Assembly: GCF_900163965.1 (NCBI RefSeq)
Contig: NZ_FULE01000049.1
Location: 1-52,857, forward strand
Length of the DNA stretch: 52,857 nucleotides
Origin: Vibrio ruber DSM 16370
Lineage (GTDB): Bacteria > Pseudomonadota > Gammaproteobacteria > Enterobacterales > Vibrionaceae
Direction of reading: 5' to 3'
Shown piece after piece: positions 25,937 through 35,441 of the stretch. Under the pieces are notes generated by a model. It saw nothing but the letters and a program-made list of their open reading frames with translations. It was not told the origin of the DNA and searched no databases. Position numbers and translations under genes: made by a program. Each line of letters begins with the position of its first letter. Within the stretch, counting starts at the first letter, position 1.

Positions 25937-28900
25937 ATGATGAATAACAAAATACCCTATACAAGTTATTATGGGCTTGCGAGTGAACTCTGTAGTCAAG
26001 GTGAAGCGGTTGAGTTTCTTCAGCCGTGGTATACACCGGTTTCGACCACACCAGAAAATACCGGTATGGCTGTCGGAGGTATTGGTTCGACATTTACCCT
26101 CACACCAAGAGGCGAGACGCCTAATTTCAGTTTTATCCCGGGAATTTATATTGATTGTTCACAAGAACAGATCAATTTTAATGATTTTTATATCTCTGTT
26201 ATGGATAACCCCGACATAGATAATCTCAGTATTAGTCATCTTGATGATTTAGCCCGATTCCTGACATTTTATCCTGTTACTTTTGCCGGTGTTGAGCTTG
26301 AAATTGATGATGAACAGCACACGTTGGCAAGAATTAAACAGGGTCTGTGCGGTTTAAATTTTTACCTTGAGAATCAGGAACGGTTTGAACGCTGGCAGGT
26401 GGAATTTACCGAGAAAACACAACGCTTGATTGATCAGGCACCTCAGGCGCTGGAAACGCAACTCTGGGTCGCCATTGAGTTTTTTAACGGATTATTAGTC
26501 AATCACTCGGCTGAAGTGTGCTCTTTGGCGTCTCAGCGAAGCGCTGATCTTGATGTGATACAACCTGAAGAGATCCATTATCAAGCGTTATATCCGATTG
26601 CACAGTATGAATATACCCGTTTTGATGATGTTAAAGTGCGGCGTAAAGTGGTGTCACCGATCATCAAAGGGGATGAAAAACTGTGTTCTCTGCCATTGCA
26701 CTGGAATCACTTTCATTTAGAAAACCGGAGTGGCGTCACCAAGTTAATCACCTTAGCACAGCCGTTTGATAACCTGATTGGTGCCACTTATCAGAAAAGC
26801 CGTCAAGGAGTGCAGGATTCATCCTGTTCACTGGTGCGCAATCCGATTCAACAGCGACATCACACCGCAAAAATCAGCGATGAACAGCGACAGTTTATCG
26901 GCGTGAGTTTAACCAGTGAGTCGCCATACCATGGTGATATTGAAGGTGAAGTTTTATATGGTGCTGTTGCCAGTCAGTCAGATATCGAATCCGGGAAAGT
27001 GACGATTACCGTGAAGCCGACTTTGTATGATTCACAGTTGGATGAAGCGTTGCTGGCGGCCTTGAATATCGGGCGCACCAATACTTATTTTGATTGTGGT
27101 ACTTATACGGGGCGTGAGCCGTTGTCTTCTCTGGTGGTTGTTCAGGTCGAATTACAGCCCGGAGAGTCGCTGGATTTGAGATTTTTACAAGTGATGGATC
27201 ACAGTAAAATTTGGCTTGATGACTGGCATTCCGAAAAGGCATACAGCCGGTTTTTTCCGGCACGTGACAGAGCCACATGTATGGCAACGGAAATGCTTTC
27301 CCAGCTTGAGTTGATTGAAGAGCGCATTATTCGCCAGCAAATTGCACTTTATGACACAGTTGCCCAACAGATGAAAACGCGGGAAACCGCTGTCAGTTTT
27401 TCTACCATGGCGATGAATACCTTGTCATTTCTTGCAGAGTCAACGGTTTGGGACTGTCATGACCGGTTTCTCGTCAAAGAATGTGTAGATTATCCGTTTT
27501 TTAATTCGTTGGATGTCTATTTTTATGGATCTTTTGCGATTCTTTATCTGTTGCCACGCTTAGATGGCAAAGTCATGGAAGCATTCGCACAGGCTATCTT
27601 GTCCGAAGATGAGACTCCCCGGCGTTATTGGGAATATGCCGAACGGCCTTTTGCTGATGTGAGTGATGAGAAATATCTGGGCGTCCGTGCTGTTTATGGT
27701 GCTGTCATCCATGATTTAGGCAGCCCTTTTGATATCCAGCCGGATGCTTATAGCTGGCATAATGTCAAAGAATGGAAAGATCTGGCGCCGAAATTTATTT
27801 TAATGGTCTATCGCCACTATCAGGAGACCGGTAATCATGCAATCGTTGAGGCTTGCTGGCCTGCGGTGCAAGAAAGTATTAATTATTTGTCTTCTCTGAT
27901 CGAAGCCGGTGACACGCTGCCATTCGTCCATGGTACCGATGATACATTTGATAACCTTTCGTCACATGGTGTTGCCATTTATTGTGCGAGTTTATGGGTT
28001 GCAGGGCTTCAGGTTGCCGCTCAATTAGCACTCATGATGGGGGAATCACAACGCGCAAGCGAATATCAACAGCGCGCGGACGCCGCCCTTGAAACGTTAG
28101 AACAGAGTTTGTGGGATGAACAACAAGGTTATTATCACTTCTCTGCAACCCCGATTCAGGTCAAACACCTGACGGGTCATGACTACCAGCCCTTGCAACA
28201 GTTGGGTCTGACCCTGTCGGGCGACCGTGTCGTTGATGCCCGGATTTTGAATGACTATCTCAACCAAGTCGATCAACACAGAGAACAGTCTCGCTTCGAA
28301 CAACGTTTGCAAAAGAAACAGCAGCTTTTAACCGTTGCTCCGCTGGCATTTACTCAAGAATATCAAGTCATGGCGATGGATTCAGATAATAGCTTCGGTG
28401 ATGCGTTGATTGCCGATACTTATTTGAAACTGATTGGTATGGATGGACTGTTCAGCGCAGAACGAGTCAACCGGACACTCGATTTTATTTACGCAACCAA
28501 TTATCTGAAAAATAGCCCGCACTTGGGAGTTGCCAATATGACCCTTGCAGACGGTGCCCCACACGATGCGTTTCAAGCTCAGGATGTCTGGGGGGGCGTC
28601 CAGTTTAGCGTTGCGAGTGCATTAAAACTGGCCGGGAAATACGAACAGGCTGAAACACTGCTCAAGACGGTTTATAACACCTTGTATCACTCGGCTAAAA
28701 TTCCGTTTGCAGCACCGGAAGGGTTTAATGGGTCTGCCCGGGTCAGAGCCAGTGATTTACAAACGTTACTAGCGCTGAATGAGACCGAAGCAACTCAGTG
28801 TTTTCAGGCTTTGAAATCGGTTGGTGCAATGCTTGATGACGGGCGTGTCAGTCCGACCCTGCGGGCGATGAAAGCACAATTCACCCGTGAGTGTACAGGA

Positions 28901-29020
28901 CAGGGGCTGGATGAGACGCAGGTTGAAACACTTTATACGTGGCTGATCAGACAGAGTATGAAATATACCGCGGGTCGTTATTTCAGGCCGGGGATGATTT
29001 TTTCTTATATTTATCGTTAA
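25937..29020 (+). CDS. GH116 family glycosidase (GBA2-like beta-glucosidase/xylosidase)
   Basis: A 1027-residue protein with no signal peptide. The N-terminal beta-sandwich part runs to about residue 480. The (alpha/alpha)6 part carries the GH116 marks: probable nucleophile E515 in KECVDYPFFNSLDVYFYGSF, the HDLGSPF and WKDLAPKFILMVYRHY blocks, and probable acid/base D672 in DTFDN before HGVAIYCASLW. The residue assignments are by analogy to bacterial TxGH116 from memory. Known members hydrolyse beta-glucosides, beta-xylosides or glucosylceramide. It probably trims imported oligosaccharides in the cytosol. The carboxyl end (DDGRVSPTLRAMKAQFTREC) is longer than in typical members. It lies after the importer operon and before LacI regulator 2, all on the plus strand. 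Confidence 0.85.
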   Translation: MMNNKIPYTSYYGLASELCSQGEAVEFLQPWYTPVSTTPENTGMAVGGIGSTFTLTPRGETPNFSFIPGIYIDCSQEQINFNDFYISVMDNPDIDNLSISHLDDLARFLTFYPVTFAGVELEIDDEQHTLARIKQGLCGLNFYLENQERFERWQVEFTEKTQRLIDQAPQALETQLWVAIEFFNGLLVNHSAEVCSLASQRSADLDVIQPEEIHYQALYPIAQYEYTRFDDVKVRRKVVSPIIKGDEKLCSLPLHWNHFHLENRSGVTKLITLAQPFDNLIGATYQKSRQGVQDSSCSLVRNPIQQRHHTAKISDEQRQFIGVSLTSESPYHGDIEGEVLYGAVASQSDIESGKVTITVKPTLYDSQLDEALLAALNIGRTNTYFDCGTYTGREPLSSLVVVQVELQPGESLDLRFLQVMDHSKIWLDDWHSEKAYSRFFPARDRATCMATEMLSQLELIEERIIRQQIALYDTVAQQMKTRETAVSFSTMAMNTLSFLAESTVWDCHDRFLVKECVDYPFFNSLDVYFYGSFAILYLLPRLDGKVMEAFAQAILSEDETPRRYWEYAERPFADVSDEKYLGVRAVYGAVIHDLGSPFDIQPDAYSWHNVKEWKDLAPKFILMVYRHYQETGNHAIVEACWPAVQESINYLSSLIEAGDTLPFVHGTDDTFDNLSSHGVAIYCASLWVAGLQVAAQLALMMGESQRASEYQQRADAALETLEQSLWDEQQGYYHFSATPIQVKHLTGHDYQPLQQLGLTLSGDRVVDARILNDYLNQVDQHREQSRFEQRLQKKQQLLTVAPLAFTQEYQVMAMDSDNSFGDALIADTYLKLIGMDGLFSAERVNRTLDFIYATNYLKNSPHLGVANMTLADGAPHDAFQAQDVWGGVQFSVASALKLAGKYEQAETLLKTVYNTLYHSAKIPFAAPEGFNGSARVRASDLQTLLALNETEATQCFQALKSVGAMLDDGRVSPTLRAMKAQFTRECTGQGLDETQVETLYTWLIRQSMKYTAGRYFRPGMIFSYIYR

Positions 29021-29023
29021 TCC

Positions 29024-29050
29024 TGTCTCATAACAAGGGGCGATGAGACA
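29024..29050. terminator. Hairpin after the GH116 gene
   Basis: TGTCTCAT / ATGAGACA with an 11-base loop directly after the GH116 stop. No T-run follows, so its terminator role is weakly supported. Confidence 0.35.
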
Positions 29051-29090
29051 AAATCCTTGTTCTTCACTTATTTACATCCTCAGTGATCTT

Positions 29091-29118
29091 AAGGGATATT
29101 CCGGCCGGAATATCCCTT
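29091..29118. repeat. Perfect 28-base palindrome upstream of LacI regulator 2
   Basis: AAGGGATATTCC, GGCC, GGAATATCCCTT: a fully self-complementary sequence that can form a 12-pair stem with a GGCC loop. No T-run follows, so an operator or mRNA-end structure is possible. A second palindrome, CACCTTAAGGTG, follows at 29154-29165. Confidence 0.6.
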
Positions 29119-29233
29119 GAATGAAAACCAATTGAATCGATGCTGACCTTGTACACCTTAAGGTGACTTGGGTATATGACTTATGCTAAAAGTGTTGAGT
29201 GTGAGTAGATTAATATTATTAAATAGGTTGATT

Positions 29234-30253
29234 ATGGATAAAACTAATAAGAACATGGCACCTACTGCTTATGAAGTAGCGAAGCTTGCGAATGTATCCC
29301 CCAGTACCGTTTCCCGGTACTTTAACCGAACATCTTATGTATCCAATGACAAGACAGCCAAAATAGAGGAAGCGATTCGGGCATTAGGATATAAGCCTCA
29401 TATTCATGTTGATCGGCTTGAAAAAACCCGCTCGATGACGATTGGTGTGCTGGTACAAAACCCCGATAGTCCATACACCAGCAGTCTACTCATCGATATG
29501 GAAAAGGTATTGGCAGAGCATGGGTATTCACTCCTGATTTCCGTCAATAGCTGGCAGGCGACGCTGATTTCGCATTCTTTAGACTATCTGCTGAAAAGTA
29601 ATGTTGATGCGATTATCATCATCTCTGGTAATGTTGATAAAAAATTGATCCAAAAGTGCTCAGAAAAAATGCCTGTGGTTGCCGTCGGATACAATATTGA
29701 AGGTGAAAAGATTAAGTCGATCTCTCTGGATAATACGCTCGGAGGCTATTTAGCCACACTGCATTTAATTCAGCTCGGTCATGTGAATATTGCCCATATC
29801 AAAGGCTTGGCCGATCATGATGATGCGATTTCACGGTTTGAAGGGTATAAAAAAGCACTCGATGAGGCCGGTATTGGGTTCAAAGAGAAACTGGTTTCAG
29901 AGGGTGATTTCAGCATCAAAACCGGCTATGAGAAAATGGTCGAGCTGATTGAATCCAAAGCGTATTTCTCAGCCGTTTTTGCCGCGAATGACTTAACGGC
30001 TTATGGCGCTATCAGAGCACTGAATGACTATGGGTTTAAAGTGCCGGACGATGTTTCTGTGATCGGGTTTGATGATCTGCCCACTTCACCTTACTTTACG
30101 CCGTCACTCACGACTTTGCGGCAACCGTTAGATGAGTTGGGGGCGATTAGTGCGCGGTGCATTTTAAAACTACTCAGTGGCGAAACAGAAGTGGTCAGAC
30201 TGCCACCGATCAGCTTAATTACCCGTGAGTCTACTAAATCCCGTTATCAATAA
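29234..30253 (+). CDS. LacI-family transcriptional regulator 2
   Basis: A 339-residue repressor-type protein: HTH at about residues 9-32 (TAYEVAKLANVSPSTVSRYF) and a ligand domain with IGVLVQNPDSPYTSSLL, AAVFAANDLTAYGAIRAL and VIGFDDLPTSPYFTPSLTTL. The start at 29234 is preferred (AGG 6 bases upstream); the frame is open to 29183 but those codons lack family features. It lies between GH116 and the convergent GH9 gene, so it may control GH116, GH9, GH16 or the porin. It is clearly different in sequence from LacI regulator 1, so the locus has two distinct sugar sensors. Confidence 0.9.
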   Translation: MDKTNKNMAPTAYEVAKLANVSPSTVSRYFNRTSYVSNDKTAKIEEAIRALGYKPHIHVDRLEKTRSMTIGVLVQNPDSPYTSSLLIDMEKVLAEHGYSLLISVNSWQATLISHSLDYLLKSNVDAIIIISGNVDKKLIQKCSEKMPVVAVGYNIEGEKIKSISLDNTLGGYLATLHLIQLGHVNIAHIKGLADHDDAISRFEGYKKALDEAGIGFKEKLVSEGDFSIKTGYEKMVELIESKAYFSAVFAANDLTAYGAIRALNDYGFKVPDDVSVIGFDDLPTSPYFTPSLTTLRQPLDELGAISARCILKLLSGETEVVRLPPISLITRESTKSRYQ

Positions 30254-30301
30254 CTCACGGTAAACATCCCTTAAACCAGGGGGATATCATATCTGTAAAC
30301 A

Positions 30302-30336
30302 ATAAGGCCGGAAATAGATAATATTTCCGGCCTTTT
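30302..30336. terminator. Bidirectional terminator between LacI 2 and GH9
   Basis: AAGGCCGGAAAT / ATTTCCGGCCTT, 12 pairs, 7-base loop, T-run on the plus strand and A-rich on the other side. It serves two convergent genes. Confidence 0.85.
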
Positions 30337-30374
30337 ACGTATCATCGGACTAATGATGAATCAGTCCTGTCCCT

Positions 30375-32717
30375 TCATTCATGCGTTGCGCGTACGTCAT
30401 CGAGGAAACTCGCTGTCCAGAAGAACGGTGCATTCCAGTTTACGGTGACTTCATTGAGCGTCCACGCACCGATGTCATCTTTCCAGCATGTTTGTCCGAT
30501 ACATTTTCCTTTCATTGACGATGCAACCGGATCACTGAAGTTGATGGAGTTCGGGCCTCCGGACATTACACCCGGTGGAACGAGTGGTGAGTTCTGATCG
30601 ATTGAATGCGCCCAGAAACGATGATGCGGATTCATCAGAGGACGGCTGCCATAACCGGACACATAAGACTGATCAAGCGGATTACGGCCTAAAATATAGT
30701 CCATTGCATCAATGACGGCATCTGCATATTTCGGATCATGGGTAAAGTCATACGCGATACCTAAGAAGAGACTTCGATTCATGAAGTTCGAGTTCGACCC
30801 CCAAGTGTACTCAGTGGCACGATAAGGAATATGATAACCTTCTTTAGCGATAGCGTGCAGATACATATCGGCAGTATGGATCACATTCGCCCGTGCTTTG
30901 GCTTTGTCTGCCTGAGACAACTGATTCGGAACCAGTGCTAATGTTAAGGTTCCCGCTGCGCTCATTCCTTTCCAATAGAGATCACCGGTTGCATTGGCAT
31001 CACCTTTAGGGGTGGTCAGGTAGTAAGGTGAAGCCTGAATGGCATTCCGATACTCTTTTTTACCGGTTGTGGTAAATAGTTCTGCGGCCGCCCAGTAAAA
31101 CTCATCATCTAACTGAGTGTCATCATATGGGCCGGAGCCGACAAAGTTGTCATAAGCAAACACATTTTTATGTAAGTTGGCGGCTTTCCATGCTCTTTCT
31201 GCTGCAACCAGGCACTGTTTAGCAAAAGCCGGATCCGAGTCTTTCCAAACTCGTGCACATTGTGCTGCCGTTGCTGCGAGGTTAAGTGTTGCTGCTGTCG
31301 TCGGATAGCTTAAGAAACGTTTTCTCGGATCTTTGTGCGGTGGCAGGGGCATACCGGTCCATGCATCATCCGCAACTTTGTGGAACACCATGCCACCGGC
31401 ATCAATTTGGGTCAGTTTCAGATGCTTCAGTTGTTTGGACTGGTCACCGACCGGTACCCAGACTTTTGAGTTTTCAGGGGCTTGCATCGCCATCATAAAA
31501 CTCATCATCCATCTGGATTCATCCAACAAGTCATTATATTTGTTGTGATTCTCCGGGATCTTTACTTGGCCGTCAGCAAACGCACTGGTTTGTTTCGGGT
31601 GTGCAAGTTTTTCTCGTTCGTAGTAGTTCATTAACGTCCAGACCGAGATTCCCCCGTTTACCACGTATTTGCCTTGATCGCCTGCGTCATACCATCCACC
31701 GGTGACATCTAAAGAAAAATCACACCCCGGCCAGTCGTTGCCTTTGGCATCGGTTTGATTGAAACAAGTGACAATCTCCGGGAGATGTCCGGCCGGACGA
31801 GCCAGATCTTTGCGCTGGACGTACTCGGGTAAAATATCAATGCCACTGCGTTGTTGGTAGAAGAAAGATAGTGCATCGTATTTCATTTTCCGGTAAATCG
31901 AGTTGTCAATCGCAAAGGGATGACTACGTTGACCATCAACGTCAAGCACTGCTTTACTGACCGGTTGGCGAACATCACTAAAATCGATAATTTGCACATT
32001 TTCACCGGACGCTTTATTGAGACCGAAGGGGATTGTTTTTCCTTGAGCAATCTGATGATTATTGGCGTCGAACAGTTGCCATGTTAAAGGTGATGTTTTG
32101 GGCGTGGCAATCACAGCACGTTTCGGGCCATTGACGAAGTAGCCGACTTGGTTGACCTGAACTTTCGAGAGATTGGCTTTCTTGGTATATTTCGGACCGG
32201 ATAGTGAAATATCTTTGACGCAAACGGTGGTCGGATTTTCGGTCCCCATTTGGAACTGAAGCTGCACCTTATCATCATTGGCTGAAGGTTTGAATGAATA
32301 ATGGAATGACTTCAGCTCCTGATTCAATGCTGTGTCTTTGAGGAAGTAGCTGGTGTAGGGCGCGCCATCATGCTGAACCAACGTTTTTACCCTGATCGGT
32401 TGATATGCCTTCGCCTGAAATTGAATTTGGTAAACTTCTCCCTTCTTCAGCGCGAGACCGGATTGGCCTAAAATAACATCCCAAGGATTGGCACCTTTTT
32501 TATCGAAGGTAATACACCCCATCTGATCGCTTGATTTCAGCGTTGCGCCAGCGGCCCACCACCCGTCGGTTCCTTGTGAAAAATGGCCATTGGTGAGTAA
32601 GTTTTCTGCATGGACACCGGGGTGATTATCAGATGAAGCGGACTTCACCGAGCAACCACTCAATCCAATAACACCGCAACTAATAATAGTCACGATAGTT
32701 AACCGCTTTTGATTCAT
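30375..32717 (-). CDS. GH9 endoglucanase/cellodextrinase lipoprotein with CBM4/9-like domain
   Basis: A 780-residue lipoprotein: signal with lipobox LSGC (lipid Cys22); CBM4/9-like beta-sandwich at about 38-172 (LLTNGHFSQGTDGWW ... VCVKDISLSG); CelD-type Ig-like domain at about 182-275 (KVQVNQVGYF); and GH9 catalytic domain at about 285-775. The GH9 marks are present: D344 and D347 in GGWYDAGDQGKYVVNGG, the late histidine block SGYGSRPLMNPHHRF, and catalytic acid E756 in LNEVTVNWNAP. It cleaves beta-1,4-glucan or cello-oligosaccharides. Serine at +2 of the lipid cysteine favours outer-membrane location, so it can work at the cell surface or in the periplasm ahead of the porin and importer. 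It is divergent from GH16 and convergent with LacI 2. Confidence 0.93.
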   Translation of the reverse strand: MNQKRLTIVTIISCGVIGLSGCSVKSASSDNHPGVHAENLLTNGHFSQGTDGWWAAGATLKSSDQMGCITFDKKGANPWDVILGQSGLALKKGEVYQIQFQAKAYQPIRVKTLVQHDGAPYTSYFLKDTALNQELKSFHYSFKPSANDDKVQLQFQMGTENPTTVCVKDISLSGPKYTKKANLSKVQVNQVGYFVNGPKRAVIATPKTSPLTWQLFDANNHQIAQGKTIPFGLNKASGENVQIIDFSDVRQPVSKAVLDVDGQRSHPFAIDNSIYRKMKYDALSFFYQQRSGIDILPEYVQRKDLARPAGHLPEIVTCFNQTDAKGNDWPGCDFSLDVTGGWYDAGDQGKYVVNGGISVWTLMNYYEREKLAHPKQTSAFADGQVKIPENHNKYNDLLDESRWMMSFMMAMQAPENSKVWVPVGDQSKQLKHLKLTQIDAGGMVFHKVADDAWTGMPLPPHKDPRKRFLSYPTTAATLNLAATAAQCARVWKDSDPAFAKQCLVAAERAWKAANLHKNVFAYDNFVGSGPYDDTQLDDEFYWAAAELFTTTGKKEYRNAIQASPYYLTTPKGDANATGDLYWKGMSAAGTLTLALVPNQLSQADKAKARANVIHTADMYLHAIAKEGYHIPYRATEYTWGSNSNFMNRSLFLGIAYDFTHDPKYADAVIDAMDYILGRNPLDQSYVSGYGSRPLMNPHHRFWAHSIDQNSPLVPPGVMSGGPNSINFSDPVASSMKGKCIGQTCWKDDIGAWTLNEVTVNWNAPFFWTASFLDDVRATHE

Positions 32718-33173
32718 TTTAACCTCTTTATTTTTAAAGAATACAGAGAGATATTCATTGTTAAAAAAATAAATAGAATTTCTCTGTATGATTGCCTTCC
32801 CTGATAAATTGGGTTAGATAGTATTTAGAATCGAGATATTCGATATTATTGATAAAACGACAGTTAAAATAATAATGCAAGTGTTAGTTTTTAAATTGTG
32901 AGGCTTATTGTTTTTTTGTTTTTTACACTGATTGATTATCAGAATACATGAAAAGAAACATTTCATGGATGATGAATAAATTGTGACTAAAGCCTTCATT
33001 TTTATTTTTTGTGGTTATTTGAAATCTCGTTTTCAAATCTAGTTATAGACAAAATTTTATAAATGTCATTAAAGTCAATTCACGGTTCCGAGAAGCAAAA
33101 AGGTTTGGTGTCTATGCATTTTTATGTGTAAGCATCAGAATACATCTGTCACAACAAGGACATGAGGTTGAAC
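32718..33173. promoter_or_regulatory. Divergent GH9 / GH16 promoter region
   Basis: About 456 AT-rich bases that must carry the promoters of both glucanase genes. It contains a perfect inverted repeat at 33017-33038. No open frame with credible start is present. Confidence 0.55.
33017..33038. promoter_or_regulatory. Candidate operator, inverted repeat
   Basis: ATTTGAAA-N6-TTTCAAAT, perfect in both arms, in the gap between the divergent GH9 and GH16 genes. The regulator is unknown; LacI 2 is a candidate, though the spacing is not the classical LacI one. Confidence 0.4.
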
Positions 33174-33872
33174 ATGATGACAACATTCCGATTGGTTTTT
33201 CAGGTAGTTTTATTAAATATTTTATTTGTATCTTCCAGTTTCGCTCTCGGTTGGAGTGGTTTGAATTGGTCTGTATCAGACGGCTGGAGAAATGGCGGCA
33301 GTGAATTTGACTGTACATGGGCGGCTAAAAACGTATGGCAAGAATCAGGTGTTTTGATATTGCATGCGAAGAATGAAGGCAGTTATAAGAGTTGTTCAGA
33401 AGTGAGAACAACGCAGTATTACCGGCGCGGTCGGTATGAAGTTGAAATGCAGGCCGGTGCAGTCCCCGGTACCATCAGCTCCTTTTTTACCTACACCGGT
33501 CAATCAGGAACCTCGAGTCATTATGAAGTTGATATTGAGTTAATGGGTGGGACAAACTTACTCCATACCAATGTATGGATTGGTGGTCGGCAATTTCCAC
33601 TTGATATTGATTTAGGGCAGTATGGTATGTCGGTTTGGAGTATGGAAAAGTATGCATTTACCATTGATGCCAATGGCGTAACATGGGAAGTATTTAGCCG
33701 TTATAACAATTCTTGGGTTACTGTCAGACGTGTTAATCAACGTGTATCAAGCTATATGCAACTATTTATGAATAACTGGATTAGTGCCAACCCTAATTTT
33801 CCACCAAGTCGTTATGATGGTCGTCCAGCTTATGCTAAATATAGATATGTCAGAGTAAACCGTTATGATTGA
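33174..33872 (+). CDS. Secreted GH16 beta-glucanase (lichenase-like)
   Basis: A 232-residue protein: signal peptide of about 22 residues (VVLLNILFVSSSFA), then a jelly-roll GH16 domain with the catalytic motif EVDIE, nucleophile E118 and acid/base E122, in SSHYEVDIELMGG. The preceding SSFFTYTG and EVRTTQYYRRGRYEVEMQAG blocks are typical of bacterial 1,3-1,4-beta-glucanases; laminarinase activity cannot be ruled out. It is short for GH16 (usual lichenase domain 210-220 plus signal), so it is complete without extra domains. The start at 33174 is chosen over 33162 because GAGGT lies 4-5 bases upstream, while AAGGA is only one base from 33162. It has no lipobox, so it is released. Confidence 0.9.
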   Translation: MMTTFRLVFQVVLLNILFVSSSFALGWSGLNWSVSDGWRNGGSEFDCTWAAKNVWQESGVLILHAKNEGSYKSCSEVRTTQYYRRGRYEVEMQAGAVPGTISSFFTYTGQSGTSSHYEVDIELMGGTNLLHTNVWIGGRQFPLDIDLGQYGMSVWSMEKYAFTIDANGVTWEVFSRYNNSWVTVRRVNQRVSSYMQLFMNNWISANPNFPPSRYDGRPAYAKYRYVRVNRYD

Positions 33873-34217
33873 TCGCTATTTTATTTCAATAGCAGATTTT
33901 ACTAACAGTTATTGAATAATCGATCAAATATTAACACATATTTATTTATGATCAGGTTACCGCAGCGCATCCCCCGCGCAGCGGACCTTTATTGGTGCCT
34001 CATGTTTGTCTGTTTATATTAAATATAATCTATTCGATTATTTTAAAAATTAAAGTAATGTAAAAGTGATAATTAAAAAATAAACATATAAGAAATGAGT
34101 TTAATATTTAAATGATAATTTCAGAATGTACAACGTCAACGCAATAAGAAACCGATTTAATATTGGCCGAGATAAATAGGTTTAATATAAATCTAATTCA
34201 TACTTATTTTAGAGCGT
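33873..34217. other. Intergenic region with imperfect hairpin
   Basis: About 345 AT-rich bases. At 33960-33984 there is a GC-rich imperfect hairpin (CCGCAGCGC / GCGCAGCGG, one mismatch) that could end the GH16 transcript. The rest probably carries the lipoprotein promoter. No gene is seen. Confidence 0.45.
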
Positions 34218-35441
34218 TTGAAAATGATGAAAACAGTAAAAGCAAAATCCCTTATTATATCGCTCACTCCGATGATTATTGCCGGGTGTAATTTTGAAAA
34301 AAATATTGACCATATCGATGTGAGTAAAAATAGTGCGAGTAACAGTGGTTTAGTATTATTAGGTGCTAATTCGAGTAGTGATGTAACTCCGTGGATTCAA
34401 TCTGAAAATGATAGCTGGAACGTTGCGGCCGTGACGACCAGCAAAGCGAGTCTGGCCAGTATTGAGGCTGGATTAGCCGACAATACAGTTGATGTTCAGG
34501 TGTCAGGGCCCGGCAGTAGTATATTTATGATGCAGGCGGCATCTGCAATAGATTTGAGCCAATATAAATCGGGTTATATTGAGTTTAGTATTCGGCCGCA
34601 AAGCACCCCACCATCAGCAATCACGTTATCGATTGATAATGAGTGGCCGGTCAGAAGCAGCCTTGTGCTGTCCGGTAAGTTGGCGGATAACCGTAACTGG
34701 CAAACGCTGGCCGTTCCGGTTCAGTGCCTGAAACCCTTTGATGGGGCGAAAGCTGTTGATTTGAGTCAGGTGAAAAATCCATTCCATCTTGATATAAAAG
34801 AAGCATTTAATTATGAGATTACCGACATTTTCTATCGGTCATCAACCGATAAAACCCCAGTTTTAGATCCGGATACATGTAGTGACAACGCATCAACCAG
34901 TCTTGTCAATAATGCTCCTGATTTAGTTACAGGGGACACCGCATTATTTTATTCAGGCGATATCACTCAGGCACAAGATCTGAGTAAGGCTTATCCACTG
35001 AATAGCTTCGACGTTGATATTAAGAGTGTAAATAATATCGTCACCTTAACGTTTAGTAAGAATGGTGGGGCGTTCTTAGGTAATGATGACTCTAACCGTG
35101 ATCTCTCTGCACATTCAACGGATGTGGTTACTGTCGATATGAAAGTGACAAGTTATGGGGATTCAGGAAGTATTCAAACTAGAATAGATGGTCAAGTCCT
35201 TGATGGTGGTACATTTTTCTCGCTAGATAACAGTTTGTTACCTGCGGACAATAAGTGGTATCGGTGCCAGATAGAAGTGGCTTCAATGATTAATACCTCA
35301 AGTCTGAGTTCTGTGAAAAAAGCATTCGTTGTTGGCGGAGTCTGGGATCAAATGAATAACCTTGCGTTTTCATTCGCTAATGTGGCCGTGACAAAACCGA
35401 GAAAAGATTATAAAGCAAGTGAACCGTGTATTGCTCTGTAG
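34218..35441 (+). CDS. Two-domain lipoprotein, putative glucan-binding (ExoP-domain-like)
   Basis: A 407-residue protein with lipobox IIAGC (lipid Cys24) and no recognisable catalytic motif. Two beta-rich domains follow, roughly 45-212 and 232-395. Domain 1 (SIFMMQAASAIDLSQYKSGYIEFSIR ... RNWQTLAVPVQCL ... FNYEITDIFYR) looks like the galactose-binding-like domain found at the C-terminus of ExoP-type beta-glucanases. Domain 2 repeats the order of elements (TALFYSGDI ... VVTVDMKV ... KWYRCQIEV ... LAFSFANVAV). With phenylalanine and tryptophan exposed and no enzyme part, a carbohydrate-binding outer-membrane lipoprotein is the likely role. It lies between the GH16 and the porin genes, as a partner that captures glucan for them. 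This function is inference. Confidence 0.75.
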   Translation: MKMMKTVKAKSLIISLTPMIIAGCNFEKNIDHIDVSKNSASNSGLVLLGANSSSDVTPWIQSENDSWNVAAVTTSKASLASIEAGLADNTVDVQVSGPGSSIFMMQAASAIDLSQYKSGYIEFSIRPQSTPPSAITLSIDNEWPVRSSLVLSGKLADNRNWQTLAVPVQCLKPFDGAKAVDLSQVKNPFHLDIKEAFNYEITDIFYRSSTDKTPVLDPDTCSDNASTSLVNNAPDLVTGDTALFYSGDITQAQDLSKAYPLNSFDVDIKSVNNIVTLTFSKNGGAFLGNDDSNRDLSAHSTDVVTVDMKVTSYGDSGSIQTRIDGQVLDGGTFFSLDNSLLPADNKWYRCQIEVASMINTSSLSSVKKAFVVGGVWDQMNNLAFSFANVAVTKPRKDYKASEPCIAL

